64,000 nt of DNA from CAYFXE01 sp964347035 (GCA_964347035.1 CAYFXE010000007.1:21388-85387), one strand, 5' to 3'; numbered from the stretch's first letter, positions 25,138-34,783 are shown. The notes: generated by a model from the sequence alone, not told the origin. Program-made: numbers and translations.

Positions 25138-26001
25138 GTGAGAAAAGTCTTTGCGATATCAATGATCATCTTCCTGATTCCCTTGATATCTCACTCTACG
25201 AAGAGTTATGATTTTGAAGAAAAGGGAAAAATTCAAAAAATATTGAAGTTCCAGGATCCATCCCAATCCGGAGAACTCGTCGTGGACAACGTATTCGGGT
25301 CGATCGAAGTCAAAGGGTACGATGGTCAAGATGTCCAGCTCCTCGTCCACAAGACCATAAAAGCCCGGAGCGAAGACAGGATTCAGAAAGCCAAAGACGA
25401 GGTGCAACTCGAGATAACCGAAGATGGGAACACCATCGACCTGTATGTGGACGGCCCCTTCCGCTGCCAAGATAAAAGAGGACAGTGGAAGAAGTGGCGG
25501 AATCCCGGCTACCAAGTTCACTACGACTTCGAAATCAAGGTGCCCTACAAGACAGATGTTTACCTCAAGACCGTAACTGAAGGAAATATCCTAGTTCAAC
25601 ACGTAGAAGGCGAATTCGAGGTCAAGAATGTCAACGGACGTGTTGAGATGACAGATGTGGCCGGTTCAGGGGAGGCGCACACGGTCAACGGAAAAGTGGA
25701 AATTCTCTTCAGCCAGAACCCAGAATCCGACTGTTCCTTCCGCACGGTCAACGGGACGATCAAAGTCTCCTTCCGTGAGAATCTTTCGGCCGATTTTCGT
25801 CTCAAGACATTCCACGGTGACGCCTACTCCGACTTTCCCTTCGAATACCTTCCCCTAAAACCCGCCAAGCAAGGCCGTCATCAGGGAAAATACACTTACA
25901 AAAGTGATCGTTTCACCGGTGTCCGCATCAGCCGAGGCGGACCCGAAATCAAGATGGATACCCTGAACGGGGATATCCTTATCACCAAAAGAAAATCATG
26001 A
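25138..26001 (+). CDS. exported DUF4097-type beta-strand repeat protein
   Basis: This 287-residue protein has an N-terminal signal (VFAISMIIFLIPLISHS) and regularly spaced strand units such as 'NVFGSIEVKGYDGQDVQLLV', 'VEGEFEVKNVNGRVEMTDVA' and 'TVNGTIKVSFRENL'. This is the DUF4097 (adhesin-like, beta-helix) pattern. The GTG start has AAAGGAG 8 bases upstream. It belongs to the ECF sigma operon, as is common for these proteins, and is likely periplasmic. Function unknown. It is paralogous to the next gene. Confidence 0.82.
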   Translation: MRKVFAISMIIFLIPLISHSTKSYDFEEKGKIQKILKFQDPSQSGELVVDNVFGSIEVKGYDGQDVQLLVHKTIKARSEDRIQKAKDEVQLEITEDGNTIDLYVDGPFRCQDKRGQWKKWRNPGYQVHYDFEIKVPYKTDVYLKTVTEGNILVQHVEGEFEVKNVNGRVEMTDVAGSGEAHTVNGKVEILFSQNPESDCSFRTVNGTIKVSFRENLSADFRLKTFHGDAYSDFPFEYLPLKPAKQGRHQGKYTYKSDRFTGVRISRGGPEIKMDTLNGDILITKRKS

Positions 26002-26018
26002 TTATAGGAGGATAAAAA

Positions 26019-26936
26019 ATGAAAAAGCTCAATATCGTTATTGTTTTGGGTTGTCTAGTCCTGATCGCAGGTGTTTTTTCCTTCAGCCAAGAAGGTAAGG
26101 CCGACAGGGCTACTGTTGCTTTCAGCGACCCCTCGAAGCCCGGATTCCTCGAAGTCGGAGTCCATAGAGGCTCGATCACCGTTAAAGGATACAACGGAAA
26201 GGAGGTTATCATCGAAGCCAGAGCCATAACCAGGAAGCTCAAGGACCTCGATGAAGAAGCTCAATTAAGAAAATATTCACGCGCCGACAGAATATACGCC
26301 AGAGCCCGAACCAGGGAAAAAGATGAAGAAGAAAAAGCAAAGAAAACCGAGGGGATGCGTCTGATTCAAGCTCCCCTGGTCACAGGACTGTCGGTCGAAG
26401 AAGAGGATAACAAGATGGAAGTGGATGTTTCTTCGTTGAGACAAGCTGTGGATTTGACGCTTCAAGTGCCATATTCGACATCGCTCGAACTCAGTTCTCA
26501 CACCGACGGTGACATAACAGTCGAAAACATCACTGGAGACATCGAGGTGAATCATCACAACGGAGCACTAAACCTCACGGGCATATCCGGGACGGTCGTG
26601 GCTCATACTTTTAGCGGAGACGTCACCGTAACATTTACCAAAGTTACTCCCGATAAGCCGATGTCTTTCAGCAATTGGACAGGCGATATCGATGTCACCC
26701 TCCCCTCCAGTGTCAAAGCGACCGTCAAGATGAAATCCGAACACGGAGAAATCTACAGCGATTTCGATATACAGATTGATACAACTGTCCAAAAAATCGA
26801 GAAGGATGAGCGCTTAGAGGGAGGTAGATACAAGATCAGCTTCGACAAGTACATCGTGGGCAAGATAAACGGCGGCGGTCCAGATTTCGTGTTCAACACC
26901 TACAGTGGAGATATTTTGATCAGAAAGACAAAATAG
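26019..26936 (+). CDS. exported DUF4097-type beta-strand repeat protein
   Basis: This 305-residue protein has a signal peptide (LNIVIVLGCLVLIAGVFSFS). Strand repeats are 'VHRGSITVKGYNGKEVIIEA', 'HTDGDITVENITGDIEVNHH' and 'GGGPDFVFNTYSGDILIRKT'. A charged helical insert ('RTREKDEEEKAKKTEGM') interrupts the repeats near residue 100. AGGAGG lies ahead of the ATG. It closes the ECF operon; inverted element B follows 13 bases after its stop. Confidence 0.82.
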   Translation: MKKLNIVIVLGCLVLIAGVFSFSQEGKADRATVAFSDPSKPGFLEVGVHRGSITVKGYNGKEVIIEARAITRKLKDLDEEAQLRKYSRADRIYARARTREKDEEEKAKKTEGMRLIQAPLVTGLSVEEEDNKMEVDVSSLRQAVDLTLQVPYSTSLELSSHTDGDITVENITGDIEVNHHNGALNLTGISGTVVAHTFSGDVTVTFTKVTPDKPMSFSNWTGDIDVTLPSSVKATVKMKSEHGEIYSDFDIQIDTTVQKIEKDERLEGGRYKISFDKYIVGKINGGGPDFVFNTYSGDILIRKTK

Positions 26937-26949
26937 AGTTTTGAGTTTC

Positions 26950-27108
26950 GGGGTCAGACCTTCATAACTTTTATAATTTTTATGATACGAAATGCTGGAA
27001 AGTCTCAATAAACAGAGATAGTAGCGGAAAAACCTCAGATGATCGTCCCTCATCCAGAAATAGTTACAGACAAATATAAAACAATGAAAGTTATGAAGGT
27101 CTGACCCC
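26950..27108. repeat. non-autonomous RAYT-type inverted element B (159 bp)
   Basis: It has the same ends as the element at 43176-44252: GGGGTCAGACCTTCATAACT at 26950 and the complement ending GGTCTGACCCC at 27108. The interior is unrelated to those of the other copies. Its right 18 bases supply the last five codons (GVRPS) and the TAA of the leftward oxidoreductase gene. Confidence 0.85.
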
Positions 27109-30100
27109 GTCTTTTTTTTCTCTAAGGAAAGCAATCATTTTGGGCACAGCCAAGGGCACAACATCGGGAAGCATCTTCGGCATCAGGTTATCCATCACTT
27201 TGGGCATCATCTCGGGCATCTGTTCTAACATATAATCTGGCATCTGTACCTTCTGGGCCACCCGGTCGAGCATAGTGGGCATCACTTTAGGCATCATCCC
27301 AGGTAAAAGCTTGGGAAACAGGACCGGAAACACCGGTTTCATCATAGCGAACAGGGCATCACCGACAAACCCCAGCTTGCCCACAAACCGCATCATCCCA
27401 CCCATGCCCAGAGGCATGGCATCGAGGAGCTGGGGCCACATCGTGGACATCAGGTCCGCAAATCCTTGAGGCGTCATCAAAGCGATCATGCCCTCGAAGA
27501 CAGCCCACTGCCTGGAGACTTCAGGACTCGGGTCTTCGAATTCCTTTCCCAAAGCTTTGCAGGCAAACGCCGCCAGGTCATGGATACCGACAGGAAGATT
27601 CTTCTTTTCCTTAGTCACTCGAAACTGGAACTCACAGCAGGGACAAAGGGCCAGAACGGTATCAGCGTTAATCTCCTCGGCCTCATCCAATCTAATTTTT
27701 CCTACATTATGAGCGACCGGAGGGTCTTTTATCAGAGTAAGAACACCTCCGCAGCAGTGACCTTCCTGGCGATTGTGAGCCATATCTTCGTATTTAATAC
27801 CGGGAATTGCCTTGATGATCTCTCGGGGCTCTTCGTACACCCCAGATACACGTCCAATGTGGCATGAGTCGTGCCAGGTCACTTTCTCCTGTATGGAATG
27901 AGTGAATTTAAACTCACCGCTCCTTATTTTCTCGGCGACAACCTCGCTGTAGTGTTTGGCCTCGATGTCATACTCTATGCCCAATTTCTCGGCCCATTCA
28001 GCATAGGTATGGCGCCACATCATGTCGCAGGCCGGGCAGGAAGTGATAACAGTATCTGCTCCAGCGGCTTTAACTGTTTCTATGTTTTTCCTGATTATCT
28101 CCTCGAAGACATCCCACTTGCCGGCTACCAGCATGGGCGTACCACAGCAATTTTCGACATTTCCTAGACAGGTGAAATCAACTCCGGCGGCATCGAGAAG
28201 AGTGACAGAGGCTTTGCCGATGTCGTTTTCGACATAAGAAGCCGTACACCCGGCGAAATAGACATTCTTGCTCTTCACTCCCGGACCGTGTTTAGACAAC
28301 AATTCTTTAGGAAACCAGGATGTTCTGTCCTTGCGGTATCCGGCCCAAATATTCCCCTCTGCCTGAAGGGCAGCAGCCATCATCTCGAACGGAGGAAACG
28401 TCATCTCTTTTTCTTCATGGATGAGCTTTCCACGAAGCTTCATCCAGGCCGGTTCGATCGGCAATGCGGCCGAACAGCGCAGGTTGCAGAATTCGCAGGT
28501 GGTGCAGACAATCATTGTGTCAACCATGAACTGGTTCCATTTGGCTCTTCCCTCCATGTACTCCCGTAACCAGTACCACTTCCCCCTCGGTGACTGGCTT
28601 TCCCAGCCGCGTCCGTAGAACTGATCGCATTCATCTAGGCAGTATCCACACTGAGAGCAGGCATACGCATACCAGGCCACATCAGGAGGAATGCCTCTCA
28701 CGGATTTCTCAAGGCGCTCCCCCACCCGGGTGACCACGTTATTGGCGAGCGGCCTGACAAGCGGTTCAAAGACAGTGGCCACTCCGAGGGCTTTACCGAC
28801 AAGACTGCCGTTTACAACCTTATCCGGATTTAATATCCCTCGCGGATCCACCCCCTTCTTGAAAGCTTTGAGCCTTTTTGTCCTTTCCTTTCCCAGGATA
28901 CTGTCTGCTTTATTCGTGAAATACAGTCCGGTCGCGTAAGTTCGACCTCCGTACTTCTGAGCAATCTTCATGATGGTCAGCACCAGACCAAACACAAAGT
29001 TGTAAGAAAATCTCCTCTGGTCGCTGGGGATAAACCCGAGAAGGACAGCTTCTGGGTTTCCATCCCGTCCGTTCCGAATGATGACTCCTTCCTTGACGAC
29101 AGGTTGGTTGACCTTGTTCTCGATTTCCTCCATGACCTTACCCAATTTCCCGAGGGGAACAACCACTTCAGCCGGAACCAAGGAAGGCCCCAATCTCTTG
29201 ACCACCATCAACTTAAACCTGTTCTCCCACTCATGAGCAGCTATTCTCTGGGGGAGGATTTCGCCTTCACACTTTTTGACGATCTCAGAGAGTCTGGGAA
29301 TTATTTTATCCCGATCAGCCTCCCGAAAAGCAAGGGTGGCCACGTAAGCTGCCGGTAAGATCACTTTTTCTTCAACAGGTTTATCATGGTGAGTCATCAC
29401 GGGCGCCCGGTTTTTCATCTCAGCCATCCTCGGATTGATGAAAACGACAGACCAGATGGGAAGCTTCTCCTCGATAAATTCTTGGAATATCTTGGAAAGC
29501 TTGTGGGCGTCCGGACAGGCAAAGGCCGAAACTCCGATATCCGAGAGTTTCTGGATGCGAATGGTTAATTGGCTGATGAGTCCTGTCGTTCCTTCAGCGT
29601 CAGCGATAACCTCTAAATCTTCACCAGAAAGCTCTTTGACCTCGCCATTGGGTACCACAACCCGGGCACTGACCACGTTGTCCGCAAACCAACCGTACTC
29701 ATAAGATCCGATGCCGGCTCCTCCCTGGGCCAGCCAACCTCCTGCCGAGGAGGAAGGGTAGCTTGTAGGGTAAAGGCGTATGGTCAGCCTTTCGGGCATA
29801 AGTTTCCGGTCCAGTTGCTCCCAAGTGATGCCCGGCTCTACTGTTACTGTTTCCTTTTCATCATCAACAGAAATCACGTCCTTCATCCTGTAGAAGTCAA
29901 TCACGATTCCTTTGCGAGAAGGAATGACTCCTCCATAACCAGAGGATCCTTTTCCTCGAGGCACAACCGGGATTTTGTTCTCGGAGGCCCACTGGACCAA
30001 TTCTACCAATTCTTCTTCATTCTGCGGTTGAACCACAGCGTCTGGGACTGTTTTTCCGATCAGAGGTCTAAAAAGTCCTGGGATGGCAGCGATCTCATGG

Positions 30101-30192
30101 CTGTACAGGAGTCTTTCTGTCGGGTTGAAGTTGGCCCTCTCCTCGAATTTCTCCTCCAGCCATTTTTTATCTTTCTTGTTTAGCTTTGACAT
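27091..30192 (-). CDS. fused FAD-linked oxidase / Fe-S (CCG-domain) oxidoreductase
   Basis: This 1033-residue protein joins a GlcD-type FAD-binding oxidase ('IPVVPRGKGSSGYGGVIPSR', residues 1-480) to a GlpC-like Fe-S subunit. Two ferredoxin-like clusters appear as 'CSQCGYCLDECDQ' and 'CTTCEFCNLRCSAALP'. Two CCG domains follow, with 'NCCGTPMLVAGKWD' and 'GHCCGGVLTLIKD', which bind a heterodisulfide-reductase-type cluster. Such fusions oxidise 2-hydroxy acids such as D-lactate or glycolate and pass electrons to membrane carriers. The last about 120 residues are an unusual Met/Pro-rich repeat ('KVMPTMLDRVAQKV', 'EQMPEMMPKVMDNLMPKML'). The final GVRPS and stop come from element B. Confidence 0.88.
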   Translation of the reverse strand: MSKLNKKDKKWLEEKFEERANFNPTERLLYSHEIAAIPGLFRPLIGKTVPDAVVQPQNEEELVELVQWASENKIPVVPRGKGSSGYGGVIPSRKGIVIDFYRMKDVISVDDEKETVTVEPGITWEQLDRKLMPERLTIRLYPTSYPSSSAGGWLAQGGAGIGSYEYGWFADNVVSARVVVPNGEVKELSGEDLEVIADAEGTTGLISQLTIRIQKLSDIGVSAFACPDAHKLSKIFQEFIEEKLPIWSVVFINPRMAEMKNRAPVMTHHDKPVEEKVILPAAYVATLAFREADRDKIIPRLSEIVKKCEGEILPQRIAAHEWENRFKLMVVKRLGPSLVPAEVVVPLGKLGKVMEEIENKVNQPVVKEGVIIRNGRDGNPEAVLLGFIPSDQRRFSYNFVFGLVLTIMKIAQKYGGRTYATGLYFTNKADSILGKERTKRLKAFKKGVDPRGILNPDKVVNGSLVGKALGVATVFEPLVRPLANNVVTRVGERLEKSVRGIPPDVAWYAYACSQCGYCLDECDQFYGRGWESQSPRGKWYWLREYMEGRAKWNQFMVDTMIVCTTCEFCNLRCSAALPIEPAWMKLRGKLIHEEKEMTFPPFEMMAAALQAEGNIWAGYRKDRTSWFPKELLSKHGPGVKSKNVYFAGCTASYVENDIGKASVTLLDAAGVDFTCLGNVENCCGTPMLVAGKWDVFEEIIRKNIETVKAAGADTVITSCPACDMMWRHTYAEWAEKLGIEYDIEAKHYSEVVAEKIRSGEFKFTHSIQEKVTWHDSCHIGRVSGVYEEPREIIKAIPGIKYEDMAHNRQEGHCCGGVLTLIKDPPVAHNVGKIRLDEAEEINADTVLALCPCCEFQFRVTKEKKNLPVGIHDLAAFACKALGKEFEDPSPEVSRQWAVFEGMIALMTPQGFADLMSTMWPQLLDAMPLGMGGMMRFVGKLGFVGDALFAMMKPVFPVLFPKLLPGMMPKVMPTMLDRVAQKVQMPDYMLEQMPEMMPKVMDNLMPKMLPDVVPLAVPKMIAFLREKKDGVRPS

Positions 30193-30373
30193 GATTCTTC
30201 TCCTTCAAAAAAAATCGTTTTTGCCTTTTTTAGGCTGTAAAGATTTTCCTTGAAGGCTTTATAATAAATTATATTAATATTATAATAACCTCATCAAATA
30301 CTACAAGATGAAATTACCTGCCTTTGCTGTTTTGTTTAATGAATTGCTACTTTAAATAGAATTCGCTCGCCCC

Positions 30374-31696
30374 TCAATTCAAATTATGAACACGAAGAGC
30401 ATTTTCCCTCATCACATTTTTTGCGATAATGACGGCTTTCTCTTCATTTATGATCCTTCTGTCAATAAGCTGGGACAGGGCTATGTAAAGAGCCCTTCTC
30501 GAGTTGTTGGCTGCGATCCAGAAGAACACCGGTGTTCCGGCATCGCTTCCGAACATGATCTTCTCCGAAGCTCCCGGGTAAGAAAGCCATTCGTACAGGA
30601 TCTTCGACAGTTCGTCTTCGTAGATCATCCAGTTGACCGCAGAGAATTCCACGTAGATGTTTCTTTTTTCAAGCAAAGGCTTCAGTTTATCCCAGAAAGG
30701 ATAGCCGGCATGGAGCATGACAATGCGTGTCTTCTCGAATTCCATGTCCGAGAAAACACTCTCCAAATTTAGAGGATTCGAATCAAGATTCTTCAACGTT
30801 GCCGTTGCCCCGAATCCCGTATGAAAATGAACTGGCAAATCGAGTTCCCCAGCCCTCAAGAAAATATATCTGGCAATAAAGTCCTGAAGTCTTTTATACC
30901 TCTCCCAGCTCGAAATTTTTCCCACCATACCCTCTTTGAAAATCACGACAGCTTCCGACCTATCTACCTTGTCAAACCAAAGAGTCCTGATATAAGCGCT
31001 CCCGACTTTCAAGGCCTTCGCACCATTCTTCTCATAATCAAAGAGAAGCTGGTCGATTAACTCCAAGTAAGCATCCAAATCAATGATTTGGATGTCATGC
31101 TTTTTGGACAGTCCTTCTACTCTTTTATAATAGCCTGTTAAGGCTTCTTTAAGGTCGGCATTTATGGATTTTATTAGTGATGGTTCAAGGGGATAAAACA
31201 GGGAATCGACAAACGGAACCCAAAGAACTCTCTCCGGATCGAGGTCTTTCTTGGCTGAGCCTGAGTTCGAAAAAACTTTTTCAATCCCACAAATATCAAG
31301 CATTTTGTTAAAAGCTTGTCTCTTTCCGCTCTTCCAGAATTCTAAGGAGAGCTTTTCCAGATCAGGCATGTCTTCATCGGAAACGTCATCTTTATCAAAA
31401 CCATAGATCTTTTTAAGAGCTTCGGCCTGCATCGTATCAAAAACGCCAATTCTTTCTTTTTTTGTAGGCCAGAATGGCCTCCCAATCAAAGGCTCCAAGG
31501 TGGGATACCGGTCCCTTTCTTCATATTTGACATGGCCAGCTACAGGATGGGCATGATCATCGATAAGCTGAATTTTTTCAATAATACGGAAGAGCTTTTC
31601 GTACTTCATATTTTCCGCTGCCGAACCAGTAAAAATCATGTTCGCAGCGAAAAAGATGAACAATAACTTTAAAAAATGCTGTGTAATCTTCCTCAT
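30374..31696 (-). CDS. exported amidohydrolase-2 family metal hydrolase
   Basis: This 440-residue protein has a signal peptide (FLKLLFIFFAANMIFTGSA) followed by a TIM-barrel amidohydrolase: 'IQLIDDHAHPVAGHV' (H-x-H metal pair), 'LPVHFHTGFGATATL', 'RIVMLHAGYPFWDKL' and 'KIMFGSDAGTPVFF' (final Asp). The family includes decarboxylases and glutamine-synthetase-linked hydrolases; the substrate is not evident. It is monocistronic with a T-rich upstream region. Export matches the peptidases in the window. Confidence 0.82.
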   Translation of the reverse strand: MRKITQHFLKLLFIFFAANMIFTGSAAENMKYEKLFRIIEKIQLIDDHAHPVAGHVKYEERDRYPTLEPLIGRPFWPTKKERIGVFDTMQAEALKKIYGFDKDDVSDEDMPDLEKLSLEFWKSGKRQAFNKMLDICGIEKVFSNSGSAKKDLDPERVLWVPFVDSLFYPLEPSLIKSINADLKEALTGYYKRVEGLSKKHDIQIIDLDAYLELIDQLLFDYEKNGAKALKVGSAYIRTLWFDKVDRSEAVVIFKEGMVGKISSWERYKRLQDFIARYIFLRAGELDLPVHFHTGFGATATLKNLDSNPLNLESVFSDMEFEKTRIVMLHAGYPFWDKLKPLLEKRNIYVEFSAVNWMIYEDELSKILYEWLSYPGASEKIMFGSDAGTPVFFWIAANNSRRALYIALSQLIDRRIINEEKAVIIAKNVMRENALRVHNLN

Positions 31697-31878
31697 TCTT
31701 CCCTCACGTTTGAACCATAAAATATCACAGTCTGGGATATTTTCAAGTTATAGAGAAGTCCATGACACTGAGAATGTCAGGATGAATGATAGATGGAGGA
31801 GGGCCCTCTTGTTGTCCTCTGACGTAGAGAAATCTCCTTTCGATTTATTCCAATCGATAATCTAATTTTGCTTCTTGA

Positions 31879-32826
31879 CTACTCGATCTCCGCCAGAGCC
31901 TTGGCGGCATCTTTATACTCAGGATTCAATTCGAGAGCCTTCTTGAACGCCTCCTTGGCTTTATCCATCTCACCTATCTTTTTATAAGCCAATCCGAGGT
32001 GATAGTAGGCCTCGGGGAAGGGTTCCTTCTTACAGGCAAATTCAAGATCCTCGATCGCACCGACCAGATCCCCGCCAAAGCCCGGAGGAGCCACCGTGCG
32101 CCCCACACCACGGCCGAAATGAGCCATGGCATTGTCTGGATCCAATTGGAGGGCCTTCTCGTATTCCTCCATGGCGCCCATGCCGTATTTCATCATGTCC
32201 ATCGGATTCCCGGACGAAGCAAGACTGCCCAAGATATTCCCTTTCCAGGCATGGAGATCGGCGTTATTCGGGTCAGCAGCGAGTAAAGAATCCACGACTC
32301 CCAGAGCCTCCGAGTATTTTTCCTCTCCAAAGAGCTTTTTAACCTGATCCAAAGAGCCTTCTCCTGCAGCCGTTTTAGACTTCTCTGTCTCTTTCTTCTG
32401 AGTGGGTGGTTTATCCTTAGCTTCAGATTTCTGTCCCATTATTTGAGGAAGATACTGGATCAGCATCGGCAACATTTGCATGAAGAAGGACGGCTTTTTT
32501 TCTTCCAGTGGAAAAAGTTCCGCCCGAACATCATCTCCCTCGATGACCAAAACGCCGAGAGGGATGGTCTTACCTCCCATTCCTCCCCCGTAGCCCATCA
32601 TGGCTCCACCGGCACCGATGCCATAAGAAATCTTAGAAAAGGGGATGATAATCGCCTTTCCCTCTTGGATGGGTTTGCCGATGACAGAGCTGACCTTGAT
32701 GATTGACATCATCTTGTCAAAGCTCATAAAGGCTTCGTCCACGGCTGACTTCCCTTGGGCCATAAGAAGACCAGAGAAAAGAAAAAGCGTGGCTGTCATG
32801 ACTGCAAAACATCGTTTAATCCTCAT
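31879..32826 (-). CDS. exported GerW/YtfJ-like domain protein with TPR repeats
   Basis: This 315-residue protein has a signal peptide ending near 'FLFSGLLMAQG'. Residues 40-110 match the GerW (YtfJ) domain: 'VSSVIGKPIQEGKAIIIPFS', 'KISYGIGAGGAMMGYGGGMG', 'KTIPLGVLVIEGDDV'. Residues 150-315 are TPR helices: 'YSEALGVVDSLLAADPNNAD', 'AMEEYEKALQLDPDNAMAHF', 'AKEAFKKALELNPEYKDAAK'. GerW proteins are usually cytosolic sporulation-linked proteins, so export here is notable. The start of this gene is 10 bases after the stop of its paralogue at 32837, so they are an operon. Confidence 0.78.
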   Translation of the reverse strand: MRIKRCFAVMTATLFLFSGLLMAQGKSAVDEAFMSFDKMMSIIKVSSVIGKPIQEGKAIIIPFSKISYGIGAGGAMMGYGGGMGGKTIPLGVLVIEGDDVRAELFPLEEKKPSFFMQMLPMLIQYLPQIMGQKSEAKDKPPTQKKETEKSKTAAGEGSLDQVKKLFGEEKYSEALGVVDSLLAADPNNADLHAWKGNILGSLASSGNPMDMMKYGMGAMEEYEKALQLDPDNAMAHFGRGVGRTVAPPGFGGDLVGAIEDLEFACKKEPFPEAYYHLGLAYKKIGEMDKAKEAFKKALELNPEYKDAAKALAEIE

Positions 32827-32836
32827 CGTAACCTCC

Positions 32837-33220
32837 TTATTTTCGGGGAATCTTGCCCACGCTGATGAACTTCACGCCGACCTTGCTGATGATGACGAAC
32901 CCTATCGGCTTGGCGTTTCCGCTGATGTAGAAACCACTGCCTCCCATCATCTGACCTCCAGGAGCACCGCCGCCGCCGCCGCCGAACCCGACTTCAACCA
33001 TGATGATCGGGATGATTGTCATCTTCCCTACCTTGACGGGATCGCCGACAACGTTTTTGACGTGGAGACCGGTAGAGAGCCGTTCTGTCATACCTTTAGT
33101 CATGGTCGAAATGAGATCAGCCGCTTTCTCCTGGGCTTTCGGCTTTTCTTGTGACAAAGACACACTCACCAAGAATAACAGCACGAATACGCCCAGGGTC
33201 ATAATCGTTTTTCCCTTCAA
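32837..33220 (-). CDS. exported GerW/YtfJ-like domain protein
   Basis: This has 127 residues from a TTG start at 33220, chosen because AAAGGAGGTG lies 6 bases upstream and because it gives a compact signal peptide ('TIMTLGVFVLLFLVSVSLS'). The mature part has the GerW pattern 'VKNVVGDPVKVGKMTIIPII', then 'EVGFGGGGGGAPGG' and 'PIGFVIISKVGVKFISVGKI'. It is a stand-alone paralogue of the N-terminal domain of the next gene and probably forms a complex with it. Confidence 0.75.
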   Translation of the reverse strand: MKGKTIMTLGVFVLLFLVSVSLSQEKPKAQEKAADLISTMTKGMTERLSTGLHVKNVVGDPVKVGKMTIIPIIMVEVGFGGGGGGAPGGQMMGGSGFYISGNAKPIGFVIISKVGVKFISVGKIPRK

Positions 33221-33669
33221 TGTCGCACCTCCTTTTTTGATTGTAATGTTCATTAAAAAATAAATTCATCACATCCGCTATTTTCTCTAGACGCGATGAC
33301 AATTTATATGAACCCGTCCCTCCCCTGATGTTCATGACGTCTTTTTTTCTTTATATAACACCTTACATTATGAGGAAAAGAAACGGGAAGTTAAAGAAAA
33401 ATTCATATGCCTTTCCTCGTTGTGTATACGAATGCTGACAAACAAAGTTTTACTCGATATTCAAGATTTTTTCAACAGAAAAAGGTGGTCAGTTTTCAGT
33501 GGTCAGTAGTCAGTTATCAGTTTTCGGTTATCAGTAAAGAAATATTTTTTTCTTTAACTGGGAACTATCTTACTGATTCAATTATCATATTTCAGTTTTC
33601 AATCATTAATAGCCAAAAAAAAATCTTATCTTAATCTGAGAACTGATGACTGATAACTGAATGACTGAG
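33221..33669. other. gene-free spacer with CAGTTATCAG-type repeats
   Basis: Bases 33221-33400 hold the AT-rich upstream region of the GerW pair. From about 33486 to 33672 lies a dense cluster of degenerate units (GGTCAGTTTTCAGTGGTCAG, AGTTATCAGTTTTCGG, CTGATGACTGATAACTGAAT). No ORF with a ribosome site was seen. Confidence 0.6.
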
Positions 33670-34782
33670 TTACTGGTTTCGAAAGACTTCATGACGGAGG
33701 GTGGCCTTTTTTATTCGCTCCTCCTGGGGAATAACCCCGATACCGGGGGCATTCGGGACTTTGATTGTTCCCTGGGGTGTGATATCCACAGGTGGTTCAA
33801 TCAAATCTTGGGCATAATATCTTTTACTCGCCGAAAGGTCATTGGGATACTGAAAGTTCGGGAGTGTAGCCAGATGGATGTTATGGGCCCGCCCGATCCC
33901 CGATTCCAGCATCCCCCCGCACCAGACAGGCATGGAATGTTCCTGACAGAAATCATGAATCTCCCGTGATTCCACAACTCCTCCCACCCGCCCGACTTTG
34001 ATGTTGATGATGCGGCAACTTTTCATTTCATTTGCCTGGCGAGCTGTATCAGTAGAGACGATGCTCTCATCCAGACAGATCGGTGTCTGGAGGTTTTTCT
34101 GGAGGCGGCTGTGGTCCCACAGATCGTAGGCCGGAAAGGGTTGTTCCAGCATCCGGAGCTTGAAGGCATCCAGCTTCTTCAGCAAATTCCTATCCTCCCA
34201 TGTATAGGCTCCGTTGGCATCGACCTGAAAGGGGACATCGGAAAATTCTTTCCGGACCTCCTTACAAACGCGAATATCCCAGCCGGGCTTGATCTTGATC
34301 TTGATTCTCTGGTATCCCTCCTGGAGAAAAGCCTCGATTCTCTCCAAGAGCTGGGGCACAGAATCCTGGATCCCCACGCTTACACCTGAGGGAATTTCCT
34401 CCTTCACTCCGCCGTAGACCTCCCACAACGGAAGACCTTTCTCTTTTCCCAGAAGATCCCAGAGGGCCAGTTCAAGACCAGCCTTGGCCATTGGATGCCC
34501 CTTGTATCGTCTGGCTTCGGTGGAGAAATCATTCGGGTGTCCCAGAGACTTTTCAAATACAAGGGGAATCAGGAATTCCTTCAGTACAACCCAAGCCGTG
34601 GAGGTAGTCTCATAGCTGTAGAGGGGACTTTGATCAGCTACCACCTCCCCATAACCACAGATCCCATCTCCGAAGACTTTCACAAGGATGAACGTTCGCT
34701 TCTCCTCACGGCCCAGGCTTGTCTCAAAAAAATGAACATAAGGCAGTTCCAGAAGATACAGCTCTATTCTGTCTATGTTCAT
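33670..34782 (-). CDS. enolase-superfamily o-succinylbenzoate synthase / N-succinylamino acid racemase-like enzyme
   Basis: This 370-residue enzyme has a capping domain and barrel. Catalytic residues are seen: Lys pair in 'YQRIKIKIKPGWDIR', Asp in 'FQVDANGAYTWED', Glu in 'RMLEQPFPAYDL', Asp in 'PICLDESIVSTD' and Lys in 'CRIINIKVGRVGGVVE'. 'WCGGMLESGIGRAHNIHLAT' is diagnostic of the OSBS/NSAR branch. No other menaquinone gene is nearby, and several racemases and dipeptidases are present, so amino-acid racemisation is the more likely role, with dehydration as the alternative. The TAA stop at 33670 lies inside a GAGTTACTG repeat, so the tail 'FRNQ' may be repeat-derived. Confidence 0.82.
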   Translation of the reverse strand: MNIDRIELYLLELPYVHFFETSLGREEKRTFILVKVFGDGICGYGEVVADQSPLYSYETTSTAWVVLKEFLIPLVFEKSLGHPNDFSTEARRYKGHPMAKAGLELALWDLLGKEKGLPLWEVYGGVKEEIPSGVSVGIQDSVPQLLERIEAFLQEGYQRIKIKIKPGWDIRVCKEVRKEFSDVPFQVDANGAYTWEDRNLLKKLDAFKLRMLEQPFPAYDLWDHSRLQKNLQTPICLDESIVSTDTARQANEMKSCRIINIKVGRVGGVVESREIHDFCQEHSMPVWCGGMLESGIGRAHNIHLATLPNFQYPNDLSASKRYYAQDLIEPPVDITPQGTIKVPNAPGIGVIPQEERIKKATLRHEVFRNQ

Positions 34783-34783
34783 C

